From Amycolatopsis sp. 2-15 (GTDB lineage Bacteria; Actinomycetota; Actinomycetes; Mycobacteriales; Pseudonocardiaceae), in assembly GCF_030285625.1 (NCBI RefSeq), contig NZ_CP127294.1, forward strand, positions 9,494,001 to 9,558,000: a DNA stretch of 64,000 nucleotides. Direction: 5' to 3'. Under the pieces are notes generated by a model that did no database searches, had not been told where the DNA came from, and saw only the letters and a list, made by a program, of their open reading frames with translations. Below, in pieces: positions 28,115 to 37,162 of the stretch; position 1 is the stretch's first letter; every line of letters starts with the position of its first letter. A program made the translations under genes and the position numbers.

Positions 28115-29296
28115 TCACTTCGGTGCCGAGCGGACGATGCGGCGCCAGCCGGTGTCGCCGCGGACGGCGAAGCCGTCGATTTCCAGCTCGGGCAGCAGGG
28201 CGCGCACGCGGTCGACCGGGACGCCCGATTCGGTGGCGACCTGGTCGGCCGAGCGGCCGGCGCGCGGGACGAGTGCTTCGTAGACGCGGAGGGCTTCCGG
28301 GGCGAGGACGTCGGTGGGGCGACGCGGCCTGGGGTTTTCCGGTTCGGGTGCGGGGCCGAACCGGCCGACGGTGTCGATCACCTCGTCGACGGAGGTGACG
28401 AGGGTGGCCTTGCAGTCGCGGATGAGGGCGTGGCAGCCGGCCGAGTTGGCGGATTGGACGGGGCCCGGCAGCGCCATCACGACCTTGCCGAGTGCGCCCG
28501 CGGTGGTGGCGGTGTTGCGGGCGCCGCTGCGGATGCCGGCTTCGATGACGACGGTGCCGTCGGTGAGGCCGGCGATGAGGCGGTTGCGGACGAGGAAGCG
28601 ATGGCGCGCGGGCGGCGTGCCGGGGGCGTACTCGCTGACGACGGCGCCACCATTGTCGGCAATGCGCTTGAGCAGGTCGACGTGGCCGGCCGGGTAGCCG
28701 ATGTCGACGGCACAGCCCAGCACGGCGACCGTGACGCCGCCGGCGCCGAGGGCACCCCGGTGGGCGGCGCCGTCGATGCCGAGGGCGGCGCCGGAGAAGA
28801 CCGGGACGCCGCGGGTGGCGAGGCCGTGAGCGAACTCGGCGGAGTTGTGTTCGCCGTAGTTGGTCGCGAGGCGCGCCCCGACGACGGCGACCGCGCGATC
28901 GGCCGCTTTCGCGAGGTTCGCGCCGCCGCGGACCCAGAGGCCGAGCGGGGCCGCGACGTTCTCGACTCCGCGTCCACTCGCGACCGCCAGAGAGAGCAAC
29001 GGCCACGCCGGCCATTCGTGATCCTCGGGCACGACCAAGCGGGCTTGAGTTCTCGCGGCCGTCTCCAGGTCTTGTTCGGCCAGGTCGACTTCGCGGCGGG
29101 CGGCGGTTTCGCGGCGGACCTTGTCGGGGCAGTCGCCGCTGCGCACGCGGGCCGCGGCCTCGACCGGGCCGCGCTCCCCCACGAACGCGACCAACGCCGG
29201 CGCCGGGGGCTCGCCGACGCGCAGCAGGTACGCGCGGGCGAGGCGCTCTTCGTCGGTCGCGGTGGCGACGGGCTGTTCGGTCGGCAAGGCCGTCAT
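28115..29296 (-). CDS. dprA: DNA processing protein DprA
   Basis: 393 residues with the DprA Rossmann-like core: VAVVGARLATNYGEH, VPVFSGAALGIDGAAHRGAL, YPAGHVDLLKRIADNGG, RNRLIAGLTDGTVVIEAG. It loads RecA on incoming single-stranded DNA. A C-terminal winged-helix part follows (ADQVATESGVPVDRVRALLPELE). It starts at ATG 29296, overlapping the stop of a 49-residue gene, in the yraN-comM-dprA order. Confidence 0.95.
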   Translation of the reverse strand: MTALPTEQPVATATDEERLARAYLLRVGEPPAPALVAFVGERGPVEAAARVRSGDCPDKVRRETAARREVDLAEQDLETAARTQARLVVPEDHEWPAWPLLSLAVASGRGVENVAAPLGLWVRGGANLAKAADRAVAVVGARLATNYGEHNSAEFAHGLATRGVPVFSGAALGIDGAAHRGALGAGGVTVAVLGCAVDIGYPAGHVDLLKRIADNGGAVVSEYAPGTPPARHRFLVRNRLIAGLTDGTVVIEAGIRSGARNTATTAGALGKVVMALPGPVQSANSAGCHALIRDCKATLVTSVDEVIDTVGRFGPAPEPENPRPRRPTDVLAPEALRVYEALVPRAGRSADQVATESGVPVDRVRALLPELEIDGFAVRGDTGWRRIVRSAPK

Positions 29297-29442
29297 GCCG
29301 CACCTCTCAGTCTCACGAGCGACAGCCGGCGCGGCGCGAGGACGGCGCGGACGCAGGCCGGATCAAGTTGGGGCGGGTTGTGGGGATTCGGGATGAGACG
29401 CAGATGGCGTTTCACGGCGGATTCCTTTCGGGGGCGGGTCAT
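29293..29442 (-). CDS. 49-residue basic protein between comM and dprA
   Basis: A short frame whose ATG (29442) overlaps the comM stop by 4 bases and whose TGA overlaps the dprA ATG by 3 bases in the same way. The product is basic (MTRPRKESAVKRHLRLI...) and Arg/Leu-rich at the end. The double overlap is strong evidence that it is translated in step with both neighbours. The family is unknown. Confidence 0.55.
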   Translation of the reverse strand: MTRPRKESAVKRHLRLIPNPHNPPQLDPACVRAVLAPRRLSLVRLRGAA

Positions 29443-30950
29443 GCGGCGGTCCTTTCGCGGAAGTCGAGGGCGGCGGCGACGTGGTCGGGGGTCGGGTGGG
29501 GTGTGGCGGAGAGGTCGGCGAGCGTCCAGGCGATGCGGAGGCAACGGTCGGCGCCTCGGGCCGTGAGGAGGCCGCGATCGAGGGCGCGGTCGAGCAGAAC
29601 GGTGGTCGCCGACGGCAGCACGAACTCACGACGGAGAACGGGACCGGGGACGTCGGAGTTGGCGCGCCAGCCGTGCGTGCGCCAACGGTGGGCGGCGCGG
29701 TCGCGGGCGGCCAGAACGCGGGTGCGGACTGTTTCGGACGATTCGGGTGCCGCGGACTGATGAGCGGAGATCGCGGTCAGCGGACGCAGGCGCACGCGGA
29801 GGTCGACACGGTCCAGCAGCGGTCCCGAGATCCGCCCGAGGTAGCGCCGGCGGACGATCGGCGAGCAGATGCAGTCGGTCTCACGCGGCGGCGCGCAGGG
29901 GCACGGGTTGGTGGCCAGGATGAGCTGAAAGCGGGCCGGGTAGCGGACGGAGCCCTTGGTGCGGGCGATGCGGACCTCGCCTTCTTCGAGGACGGTGCGC
30001 AGTGAGTCGAGGCGGTGGCCGCTGAACTCGCAAACCTCGTCCAGGAACAGCACGCCGCGGTGGGCCCGGCTGATGGCGCCGGGCGTCGCGATGCCGCTGC
30101 CCCCGCCGACGAGCGCCGCGACGGTGATCGAGTGATGCGGTGCGACGAACGGCGGCACGGTCACCAGCGGCGACGCCTTCGACAGGGAGCCGTCGATGGA
30201 GTGAATGGCTGTGACCTGCAGAGATTCTTCCTGGGACAGCGCGGGGAGCAGGCCCGGCAGCCGTTTGGCGAGCATGGTCTTGCCGACGCCCGGTGGACCG
30301 GTGAGCAGCAAGTGGTGTCCGCCTGCGGCGGCGACCTCCAGTGCCCAGCGGGCTTCGGGCTGGCCGACGACGTCGGCGAGGTCCGGTACCTCCGGCGGCT
30401 CGGCTGCGATCGGCTCGGGGCTCGACTCGAGCTCGCCTTCACCCTTGAGCCACGCGACGAGGTCGGCCAGGCGCGAGACGCCGGCGACTTCGAGGCCGTC
30501 GACGAGCGCGGCTTCGTAGAGCGACTCCGACGGGACGACGGCTCGCTCGTAGCCGGCAGCTCTCGCGGCCAGGAGCCCGGGCAGGACACCGCGGACGGGG
30601 CGGACGCGGCCGTCGAGGGCCAGCTCGCCGAGGAGGATGGTGCGGAGGAGTTTTGTGGCCGGGACAGCTCCGTTCGCCGCGAGCACCGCGGCGGCGATGC
30701 CGAGGTCGTAGCCGGAGCCGACCTTGGGGAGGTTCGCGGGCGAGAGGCCGAGGGTGACTTTGCCGTCGGGCCAGGGCTGGCCTGAGTTGCGGACAGCTGA
30801 GCGCACGCGGTCCTTGGCTTCTTTCAGACCGGCGTCGGGCAGGCCGACCAGGGTCACCCGGCTGAGCCCGCCACCCAGGTCGGCCTCGATCTCGATCACG
30901 CGGCCTTCGATGCCGAGCAGCGCGACGCTCCAGGCTTTGGCGATGGGCAT
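29439..30950 (-). CDS. comM: YifB/ComM-type Mg chelatase-like AAA+ ATPase
   Basis: 503 residues. The N-terminal Lon-like domain (KAWSVALLGIEGRVIEIEADL, LVGLPDAGLKEAKDRVRSA) is followed by Walker A GPPGVGKTMLAKRLPGLLP, the SVAALVGGGSGIATPGAIS-type insert, Walker B GVLFLDEVCEF and a C4-type CPCAPPRETDCIC segment. ComM is a branch-migration helicase that extends recombination in transformation. ATG 30950 follows GGAGGTGG. Its start overlaps the stop of the repeat-derived frame upstream. Confidence 0.95.
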   Translation of the reverse strand: MPIAKAWSVALLGIEGRVIEIEADLGGGLSRVTLVGLPDAGLKEAKDRVRSAVRNSGQPWPDGKVTLGLSPANLPKVGSGYDLGIAAAVLAANGAVPATKLLRTILLGELALDGRVRPVRGVLPGLLAARAAGYERAVVPSESLYEAALVDGLEVAGVSRLADLVAWLKGEGELESSPEPIAAEPPEVPDLADVVGQPEARWALEVAAAGGHHLLLTGPPGVGKTMLAKRLPGLLPALSQEESLQVTAIHSIDGSLSKASPLVTVPPFVAPHHSITVAALVGGGSGIATPGAISRAHRGVLFLDEVCEFSGHRLDSLRTVLEEGEVRIARTKGSVRYPARFQLILATNPCPCAPPRETDCICSPIVRRRYLGRISGPLLDRVDLRVRLRPLTAISAHQSAAPESSETVRTRVLAARDRAAHRWRTHGWRANSDVPGPVLRREFVLPSATTVLLDRALDRGLLTARGADRCLRIAWTLADLSATPHPTPDHVAAALDFRERTAA

Positions 30951-31633
30951 CAGGCCACCTCCGCCGCTATCGCCCGGGCCGCTTCGCCGAACTCGGCGCG
31001 GCGGCGCCGGAAATCGAGCAGCGCACGGCAATGGGGCCTTGCGATGGACACCACGCCGCACCCGGAACCCACACAGGTCACCGAGCCGATTTCGGCATGG
31101 CGATTCACCGGCAGCGCAAAACAACGGGTTTCCTCGCTGGGAACCCCATCGCTCGCAGCGATTGCGCAGGTCGCCGGGGCAGGCTCGGCACGGTGGCTTC
31201 GCCGCGCCGCAAAGTCGCAGCCTGTCTTGGTGGAGATCAAGCCACCGCCAGAGACGGTAAAGCGGGCCGCCAAGCCGGGCTCGACACCACAGATCCGCAC
31301 TAGTGCACGACCGTTCGTCTCGTCGATGGACAAGACGCCGCCCGCAACAGAGACGCTGGCGGGGGCGACGAAGTGGCTTCGGGACAGCGCAACGCGGGGC
31401 GACTCCGCGAGGAAACCGGCGCCACGTGGGTCGCGAGGCCCGTCGGGGTGGGCTCGGTGCAGGTTCGACCGCAACGGGACGCGGTGGGCGGTGTTGATGG
31501 GCATCAAGCCGCCTCCGAGACGGTTGCCTGGGTAACGTCGCCGAGCTCGGCGCCGGACATCGAGCGACGCAAGCAATGCGGGCTGATCGGGGCGGCGTGG
31601 CAGAGATGGAGCGCAAAGAGCGAAACTGGGCAT
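30950..31633 (-). CDS. Repeat-derived open frame inserted between yraN and comM
   Basis: A 227-residue frame that exactly fills the gap: its ATG (31633) overlaps the yraN stop as TGATG and its TGA overlaps the comM ATG as TGATG. The DNA contains degenerate copies of the comM start region, GG(A/C)GG(C/T)GGC(C/T)TGAT-like, near 31504, 31330, 31240 and 31047, which give GGGLM, GGVLS, GGGLIS and CGVVS in the product. An internal ATG at 31504 has its own GGAGGCGG box. No domain is recognised. It may be a new gene born by repeat expansion or merely an open spacer. Confidence 0.4.
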   Translation of the reverse strand: MPSFALCAPSLPRRPDQPALLASLDVRRRARRRYPGNRLGGGLMPINTAHRVPLRSNLHRAHPDGPRDPRGAGFLAESPRVALSRSHFVAPASVSVAGGVLSIDETNGRALVRICGVEPGLAARFTVSGGGLISTKTGCDFAARRSHRAEPAPATCAIAASDGVPSEETRCFALPVNRHAEIGSVTCVGSGCGVVSIARPHCRALLDFRRRRAEFGEAARAIAAEVA

Positions 31634-32013
31634 CAGAAGGCTCCCGCGATGTGGTGGACTTGCGGGTGGGCCCCGGCGGGGGCGAAGACGGTCACAACGT
31701 CGTAGCGGGTGCGGCACCAGCCGACGCGGTGGGCGCGCAGCCAGCGTTGGGCGGCGCGGTGGACGCGGGTGATCTTTTCGGCCGTCACGGATTCCGCGGG
31801 GGTGCCGTAGGCGTTGGTGGCGCGGGTTTTGACCTCGCAAAAGACGACCTTGTCGCCGTCGGCCAGCACGAGGTCCAGTTCGCCTTCGCGGCAGAGCCAG
31901 TTGCGGCTGAGCACCACCAGGCCCGCGTTCTGCAGGTGCCGGGCCGCCAGGTCTTCGCCCCAGCGGCCGAACGCGCGGCGCCACTGGGCACCCGGGTCCG
32001 GGCCGTCGTTCAT
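31633..32013 (-). CDS. yraN: YraN-family predicted endonuclease-fold protein
   Basis: 126 residues of the UPF0102/YraN family: FGRWGEDLAARHLQNAGLVVLSRNW, then REGELDLVLADGDKVVFCEVKTRAT, a PD-(D/E)XK-type pattern with Glu, Asp and EVK. The function is not settled. ATG 32013 follows GGGGAGC. It is the first gene of the yraN-comM-dprA group. Confidence 0.93.
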   Translation of the reverse strand: MNDGPDPGAQWRRAFGRWGEDLAARHLQNAGLVVLSRNWLCREGELDLVLADGDKVVFCEVKTRATNAYGTPAESVTAEKITRVHRAAQRWLRAHRVGWCRTRYDVVTVFAPAGAHPQVHHIAGAF

Positions 32014-32120
32014 CGCTCCCCCTCGCCGCGCCGTCGCCGGGCCTTTGCCGGCTGTCACGGTGCGTGTGCGATCAACCGTCGCAGAGTGACGAGGAGGGCA
32101 CCAGCACCGAAAAGCCAAGT

Positions 32121-32147
32121 TGTGGACAACTGGGGGGTTGTGGATAA
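32121..32147 (-). promoter_or_regulatory. Direct pair of DnaA boxes
   Basis: TGTGGACAA (32121-32129) and TGTGGATAA (32139-32147) are complements of TTGTCCACA and TTATCCACA, both in the same orientation, upstream of yraN. They resemble the pair near 23970. Confidence 0.5.
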
Positions 32148-32174
32148 ACGAGGCAAGCGAGGTGGCGGGTGGCG

Positions 32175-32220
32175 TGAAAATGTCGGTGCCGACTGCTAGC
32201 GCCAGGCATCGACATTTTCA
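32175..32220. repeat. Long AT-capped palindrome
   Basis: TGAAAATGTCGGTGCC (32175-32190) and GGCATCGACATTTTCA (32205-32220) are inverted repeats with one mismatch and a 14-base loop. The size, the symmetrical ends and the isolation in a gap suggest a small palindromic repeat element or a bidirectional terminator. Confidence 0.6.
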
Positions 32221-32476
32221 TCGGGCAACAGAGCCGCTCGCGACGCAAGGAATCGACTGGGCCGATACCAGCAGGGTGGCGAAGCGGGCTTGCCACACCA
32301 AACGCCGAGACGCCGGGCTTCGAAACATCGAGATGGTCGCCCGCAGCCCACGTGCACATAGTCGCCCAGCTGGTAGCCAATCCGAAATCAGCGATCCCGC
32401 AGGGATGGCTGACCAAGGCGACACAAAACGGCCACCCAGGCGCAAGCCCGGGTGGCCGGTGAAACCGAGAGGGACC

Positions 32477-32800
32477 TCAGCCCGAGAAGGGGCCGTCCTC
32501 AGGGAGGCGCAGGTCGGGTTTGTCGAGTTCCTCCACGTTGACGTCCTTGAACGTGATGACGCGGACGTGCTTCACGAAGCGGGCGGGGCGGTACATGTCC
32601 CAGACCCACGCGTCCGACATGCGGACCTCGAAGTACACCTCGCCGCCGCCGTCGCGTACCTGTACGTCGACTGCGTTGGCCAGGTAGAACCGCCGCTCGG
32701 TCTCCACCACGTACGAGAACTGGCCGACGATGTCGCGGTACTCGCGGTACAGCGAGAGCTCCATCTCGGTCTCGTACTTCTCGAGATCCTCTGCGCTCAT
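32477..32800 (-). CDS. DUF2469 family protein
   Basis: 107 residues matching the actinobacterial DUF2469 family in content and place (MSAEDLEKYETEMELSLYREYRDIVGQF, VRMSDAWVWDMYRPARFVK), next to rnhB as in mycobacteria. The ATG overlaps the rnhB stop by 4 bases. The function is unknown. Confidence 0.88.
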   Translation of the reverse strand: MSAEDLEKYETEMELSLYREYRDIVGQFSYVVETERRFYLANAVDVQVRDGGGEVYFEVRMSDAWVWDMYRPARFVKHVRVITFKDVNVEELDKPDLRLPEDGPFSG

Positions 32801-33675
32801 GAAATCCGCGCCCCTCCTCGCGTTCGTCTTGCTGCTCCGGCGGCGGAGCGTTCATTCTTACCCACCGAGCGGGCCAGGGCACGGACCGGCGCGCTCGGGT
32901 TTTCCCGAGAACCATTCTCCTCTGTGGCGGCTTCCGAAGCCGCGCTCTCCAGAGCAGCGTAGGTGAGCACGACCGGGTGCGGTGGGGTGAGTCCGTGTGC
33001 GAGGGCCACCGTGGCCACATTCGTGTAGGACCAGCGGTGCGCTGGGCTCGGGCCGTGCTCGGTGAGAGCGCGCAGGTGGTCGGTGGTGCTGTAGCCCTTG
33101 TGCACGTCGAAGCCGTAGTGCGGGAGCTCGTCGTGCAGGCCGGCCATGATGCGGTCGCGCGTCACCTTCGCGAGGACCGACGCCGCGGCGATGCTCGCGA
33201 CGCTGCGGTCGCCCTTGATGACCGCGACGTTGGGCGCCGGGATGCCCGGCACCGGGAAACCGTCGGTGAGCACATACCCGGGATGGTCGCGCAGAGCGGC
33301 GACCGCGCGCCGCATCCCCTCGAGGTTCATCACCCGGATGCCGAGCAGGTCGACCTGTTCGGACGGGATCACGATCACCGCGTAGTCGAGAGCGCGCTTG
33401 AGGACCAGGTCGTAGACGCGGTCACGGGCCTTCGAGGTGAGCAGCTTCGAGTCGGTGAGCTCCGGCAGCCGCGCGCCGTCGCCCGGGCGCAGCACGCAGG
33501 AGGCCACCACGAGCGGGCCCGCGCACGCACCGGCGCCGGCCTCGTCCACCCCGGCGACCGGCCCCAGGCCACGGCGTTCGAGAGCACCCTGCAGACCCCA
33601 GAACAGCTCGCCACGCACGACGGCGCGCGGCGGCCGGAGGGGTTCGGCCGGGATTCGGGGAGCGGGAACGGTCAC
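32797..33675 (-). CDS. rnhB: Ribonuclease HII
   Basis: 292 residues. VAGVDEAGAGACAGPLVVASCVL holds the first catalytic Asp-Glu, and SIAAASVLAKVTRD and HYGFDVHKGYSTTDHL the remaining acidic and substrate-binding residues. It cuts RNA at RNA-DNA junctions, removing ribonucleotides from DNA. The C-terminal ~50 residues are a basic low-complexity extension. The start is GTG. Confidence 0.95.
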   Translation of the reverse strand: MTVPAPRIPAEPLRPPRAVVRGELFWGLQGALERRGLGPVAGVDEAGAGACAGPLVVASCVLRPGDGARLPELTDSKLLTSKARDRVYDLVLKRALDYAVIVIPSEQVDLLGIRVMNLEGMRRAVAALRDHPGYVLTDGFPVPGIPAPNVAVIKGDRSVASIAAASVLAKVTRDRIMAGLHDELPHYGFDVHKGYSTTDHLRALTEHGPSPAHRWSYTNVATVALAHGLTPPHPVVLTYAALESAASEAATEENGSRENPSAPVRALARSVGKNERSAAGAARRTRGGARIS

Positions 33676-33717
33676 AGCTGCAATACCCGTCTGACGGACC
33701 TTCTCGGGTGGAGCACC

Positions 33718-34629
33718 CTAACGTCTCGCCTTGCCCAGGCCCGCCTTCACCCGCCGGCCGACGAACAGTGTGGGCACGGCGGCGGCGAACCCGAGACCGA
33801 GCGGCAGGCCGTCCTGCCACGCCGGGGCACCGAGTGCCACCGGCTGGGCATCGGCCTGCGGATCGTGGTCCGAGACCCCGCCCCAGCGGCCCGGCGGGAA
33901 GACGATGATCCGGGCCTTGCCGATCACGTCGTCCACGGGCACGGCGCCGTTGGCACCGCCCCCGCCCTGGTAACGCGAGTCTTCGGAGTTGTTGCGGTTG
34001 TCGCCCATCACCCACAGGGTGCCCTGCGGCACCTTGACCGGCGCGAACGAGTCCTGCATCGCGTGGTCGGGGTTCTCCCAGTGGATGTACGGCTCGTCGA
34101 GCGCCTTGCCGTCGACGATCACGCGGTTCTGCGGATCGCAGCACTGCACGGTCTGGCCGCCGACGGCGATCACGCGCTTCACGAAGTCGCGCTCGTCCGG
34201 CGGGGCAAAGCCCACCAACGAGCCGAGACCCCGCAGGCCGCGGACGATGATGTTGCCGGATTCCTGCGGCGCGATCTCGTTCTCGGTCCACGCGGGCGGA
34301 CCCTTGAACACGACCACGTCACCCGGCGAGGGGTCCGTGAAGTCGTAGGTGACGCGGTCGACCAGAATCCGGTCGCCCGTGCAGCCGGGGCAGCCGTGAA
34401 GCGTGGCCTCCATGGATCCCGAGGGGATCATGAAGACCTTCGCCAGGAAGGCCTGGATCAGGATCGTGAGCACCAGGGCGATCGCGATCAGGATCGGCAG
34501 TTCCTTCCAGAACGACCGCTTCTTCTGAGGCTTGCCCCGCCGGTGAGACCCCCGACGATCCTCGGAATGAGACTGCTCCGAGTCGTCGGGGTCGTCCTCA
34601 GCGGCGCTTTGGGGCACGGGGTCGACCAC
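33718..34629 (-). CDS. lepB: Type I signal peptidase
   Basis: 303 residues: an acidic cytoplasmic leader, one membrane span (~44-66), then the catalytic IPSGSMEATL (Ser72) and DFVKRVIAVGG (Lys151), with WVMGDNRNNSEDSR near the end of the fold. It removes signal peptides outside the membrane. A second hydrophobic stretch near the C-terminus may be another span. GTG start; it lies between rnhB and rplS as in mycobacteria. Confidence 0.95.
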   Translation of the reverse strand: MVDPVPQSAAEDDPDDSEQSHSEDRRGSHRRGKPQKKRSFWKELPILIAIALVLTILIQAFLAKVFMIPSGSMEATLHGCPGCTGDRILVDRVTYDFTDPSPGDVVVFKGPPAWTENEIAPQESGNIIVRGLRGLGSLVGFAPPDERDFVKRVIAVGGQTVQCCDPQNRVIVDGKALDEPYIHWENPDHAMQDSFAPVKVPQGTLWVMGDNRNNSEDSRYQGGGGANGAVPVDDVIGKARIIVFPPGRWGGVSDHDPQADAQPVALGAPAWQDGLPLGLGFAAAVPTLFVGRRVKAGLGKARR

Positions 34630-34660
34630 GTCGCCAGGCTACCGGGTGCCGCGTGGGCAC

Positions 34661-35029
34661 TCAGGAAGCAGAGGTGGTCTCGCGGTTCTCGCGGCGCTCC
34701 TTGATCTTCGCCTTCTTGCCGCGAAGGTCGCGCAGGTAGTAGAGCTTCGCGCGTCGCACGTCGCCGCGCTTGAAGACCTCGACCTCGGCCAGGTTCGGCG
34801 AGTGCACCGGGAAGGTGCGCTCGACGCCCACGCCGAACGAAACCTTGCGCACGGTGAAGGTCTCACGGACGCCGCCGCCTTGGCGACGGATCACGACGCC
34901 CTGGAAGACCTGGTTGCGCTCGCGGTTGCCCTCGATGACGCGGACGTGGACCTTGAGCGTGTCGCCCGGGCGGAAGTCCGGGATGTCGGAACGCAGGGAA
35001 TGCGCGTCCAGCGCGTCCAGGGTGTTCAT
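34661..35029 (-). CDS. rplS: Ribosomal protein L19
   Basis: 122 residues with the L19 pattern: [59 protein letters not shown] and [17 protein letters not shown]. The family lies at the 30S-50S interface. It precedes lepB by 31 bp. Confidence 0.98.
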   Translation of the reverse strand: MNTLDALDAHSLRSDIPDFRPGDTLKVHVRVIEGNRERNQVFQGVVIRRQGGGVRETFTVRKVSFGVGVERTFPVHSPNLAEVEVFKRGDVRRAKLYYLRDLRGKKAKIKERRENRETTSAS

Positions 35030-35198
35030 CGGTGGTCCGTCCTCGTCGATTCGTGTAACTCGGGTACTTCTCCCCGGGCGCGCAACAGCGCTGCTGCGAC
35101 CACACCGGGGGCTTGATGGCGGGCTCGTGAACGAGGCGGTCCACTCACGCCAACCTGTCGATTATGGCAGAGGCGCTGGTGCTCGCTTCGCGTGGGGT

Positions 35199-35945
35199 CT
35201 AGCCGAGGTTCTCGCCGAGCCGGTCGAGTACCTCGTGATCTCGGCTGTTCAGACTACCCTCCGGCAACCGGGCCAGGAGATCCGGGCGTCGCAGGGCCGT
35301 GCGTGCCAGCGCTTGGTCGCGCCGCCAGCGCTCCACGAGCGCGTGGTTCCCGGAGCGCAGCACGTCCGGCACCGCCAGGTCACGCCACACTTCCGGGCGG
35401 GTGTAGCTGGGGCCTTCGAGCAGCCCGTCGGAGAACGAGTCCTCGGCCGCCGACCGCGCGTTGCCGAGCACGCCCGGCAGCAGCCGGACCACGGCCTCCA
35501 CGATCACCAGCACCGCGGCCTCGCCGCCGACCAGCACGTAGTCGCCGATCGACACCTCGTCCACGGGCATGCGGCGCGCGGCGTCGTCGACCACGCGCTG
35601 GTCGATGCCCTCGTAGCGGCCGCAGGCGAAGACCAGGTGCTTCTCCTCGGCGTACGCGTGCGCCAGCTCCTGCGTGAACGGCTTGCCCGCCGGCGTCGGG
35701 ACCACGAGCCGGGTCTCCGGCCCGCAGACCTCGTCGAGCGCCGGGCCCCAGATCTGGGGCTTCATGACCATGCCGGGGCCACCGCCATACGGGGCGTCGT
35801 CGACCGCGCGGTGGACGTCGTGGGTCCACTCGCGCAGGTCGTGCACGCCGATCTCGATGAGGCCGCGGTCGATCGCCCGGCCCAGCAGCGCGGCGCGCAG
35901 CGGGTCGAGGTACTCCGGGAAGATCGTGACGACGTCGATGCGCAT
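35199..35945 (-). CDS. trmD: tRNA (guanine-37-N1)-methyltransferase
   Basis: 248 residues of the SPOUT enzyme Trm[28 protein letters not shown], and the knotted SAM site [31 protein letters not shown], here cited in part. It prevents +1 frameshifting. Its ATG abuts the rimM stop directly, in the order rpsP-KH-rimM-trmD. Confidence 0.97.
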   Translation of the reverse strand: MRIDVVTIFPEYLDPLRAALLGRAIDRGLIEIGVHDLREWTHDVHRAVDDAPYGGGPGMVMKPQIWGPALDEVCGPETRLVVPTPAGKPFTQELAHAYAEEKHLVFACGRYEGIDQRVVDDAARRMPVDEVSIGDYVLVGGEAAVLVIVEAVVRLLPGVLGNARSAAEDSFSDGLLEGPSYTRPEVWRDLAVPDVLRSGNHALVERWRRDQALARTALRRPDLLARLPEGSLNSRDHEVLDRLGENLG

Positions 35946-36461
35946 CTAGGCCTCGTCCAGCAGGCCTTCGGGCGGGTCCAGCACCACGCGCCCGCCCGCG
36001 ACGTCGACCGTCGGGACGATCGCGCGCACGAACGGCACGAGCACCTCGCGCCCGGCCACATCGAGCTCCAGCAGCTCGCCCGCCGGCGAGTGGACGACCT
36101 CGACGACCTTGCCCACGACCGTGCCGTCGGCCAGCTCGGCGCTGAGGCCGGCCAGCTCGTGGTCGTAGAACTCGTCGGGGTCGCCCGTCGGCGGGAGTGC
36201 GGCGGTGTCGATGAGCAGCAACGCGCCGCGCAGGGTCTCCGCGACGTCGCGCGTGAGGACCTGCTCGAAACGCACCAGCAGCCGCCCGCTGTGGTCGCGG
36301 GCGGCTGCGATGGTGAGATCCCTCTTGCTGCCGTCACGCAGCTGCGTCTTGACGACCGCACCGACGGCGAACCGCTCTTCGGGCGAATCCGTGCGCACGT
36401 CCACCGCGAGTTCCCCGCGGATGCCGTGCGCCTTGGCGATGCGGCCGACTACGACGTCCAT
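35946..36461 (-). CDS. rimM: 16S rRNA maturation factor RimM
   Basis: 171 residues: DVVVGRIAKAHGIRGELAVDV at the start, then a PRC-barrel half with ELLELDVAGREVLVPFV and the final DPPEGLLDEA typical of RimM. It assists assembly of the 30S head with S19. It sits between the KH-domain gene and trmD. Confidence 0.97.
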   Translation of the reverse strand: MDVVVGRIAKAHGIRGELAVDVRTDSPEERFAVGAVVKTQLRDGSKRDLTIAAARDHSGRLLVRFEQVLTRDVAETLRGALLLIDTAALPPTGDPDEFYDHELAGLSAELADGTVVGKVVEVVHSPAGELLELDVAGREVLVPFVRAIVPTVDVAGGRVVLDPPEGLLDEA

Positions 36462-36482
36462 CCTGACCGTTTCCGAAGAGGC

Positions 36483-36722
36483 TCAGCGATCGGTGTCGAC
36501 GACGTCCACACGGACGCCGCGGCCACCGATGCCGCCCATCACGGTGCGCAGGGCAGTCGCCGTGCGACCGCCCCGGCCGATCACCTTGCCGAGGTCGTCG
36601 GGGTGCACGTGCACCTCGAGCGTGCGGCCACGGCGCGTGGTCAGCAGCTCGACCCGGACCTCGTCCGGGTTGTCGACGATCCCGCGCACCAGGTGCTCGA
36701 GGGAGTCAGCGAGAAAACTCAC
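36483..36722 (-). CDS. KH-domain RNA-binding protein
   Basis: 79 residues with a KH motif: [24 protein letters not shown], where GRGG is the RNA-binding loop. It matches the small KhpA/YlqC-type proteins encoded after rpsP. The GTG start overlaps the rpsP stop (GTGA). Confidence 0.92.
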   Translation of the reverse strand: MSFLADSLEHLVRGIVDNPDEVRVELLTTRRGRTLEVHVHPDDLGKVIGRGGRTATALRTVMGGIGGRGVRVDVVDTDR

Positions 36723-37162
36723 TCGGACTTCTCGCCCTCAGCGGCTTCGGCCTTCTCGGCCTCGGCCTTCTTGGGGGCGGACTTCTTCTTCGGCGTGGTG
36801 GCCTCGGCGGAGGGCTCCTCGCCGGCCGCGGCCAGCGCCGCGTTGAACAGGTCCTGCTTGGACGGCTTCGGCTCGGCCACCTTCAGGGTGCCCTCGGCGC
36901 CCGGCAGGCCCTTGAACTTCTGCCAGTCGCCGGTGATCTCGAGGATGCGCTGGACCGGCTCGGTCGGCTGGGCACCGACGGACAGCCAGTGCTGGGCGCG
37001 GTCGGTGTCGACCTCGATCAGGCTCGGCTCTTCCTTCGGGTGGTACTTGCCGATCGTCTCGATGGCTTTGCCGTCCCGGCGGGTGCGCGCGTCGGCGACG
37101 ATGATGCGGTAGTACGGCGCACGGATCTTGCCGAGGCGCTGCAGCTTGATCTTGACGGCCAC
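36719..37162 (-). CDS. rpsP: Ribosomal protein S16
   Basis: 147 residues. The conserved core is [31 protein letters not shown] (cited in part), with ETIGKYHP and [17 protein letters not shown]. The C-terminus has a long Lys/Ala/Glu tail beyond the usual ~85 residues, a common actinobacterial extension. It is first in the rpsP-KH-rimM-trmD group. Confidence 0.98.
   Translation of the reverse strand: MAVKIKLQRLGKIRAPYYRIIVADARTRRDGKAIETIGKYHPKEEPSLIEVDTDRAQHWLSVGAQPTEPVQRILEITGDWQKFKGLPGAEGTLKVAEPKPSKQDLFNAALAAAGEEPSAEATTPKKKSAPKKAEAEKAEAAEGEKSE

Larger units (their letters stand above)
32014..32476. other. 463-bp gap with DnaA boxes and a long hairpin
   Basis: No frame looks coding. It holds a pair of DnaA-box sequences at 32121-32147, a 16-bp-arm palindrome at 32175-32220, and presumably the promoter for the yraN group. 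The rest shows nothing recognisable. Confidence 0.5.

Noticed and set aside
27357..29303. Very long minus-strand frame across the repeat region and dprA
   Set aside because: Its product is Arg/Pro/Gly-rich and is out of frame with the clear dprA gene; a GC-driven shadow.
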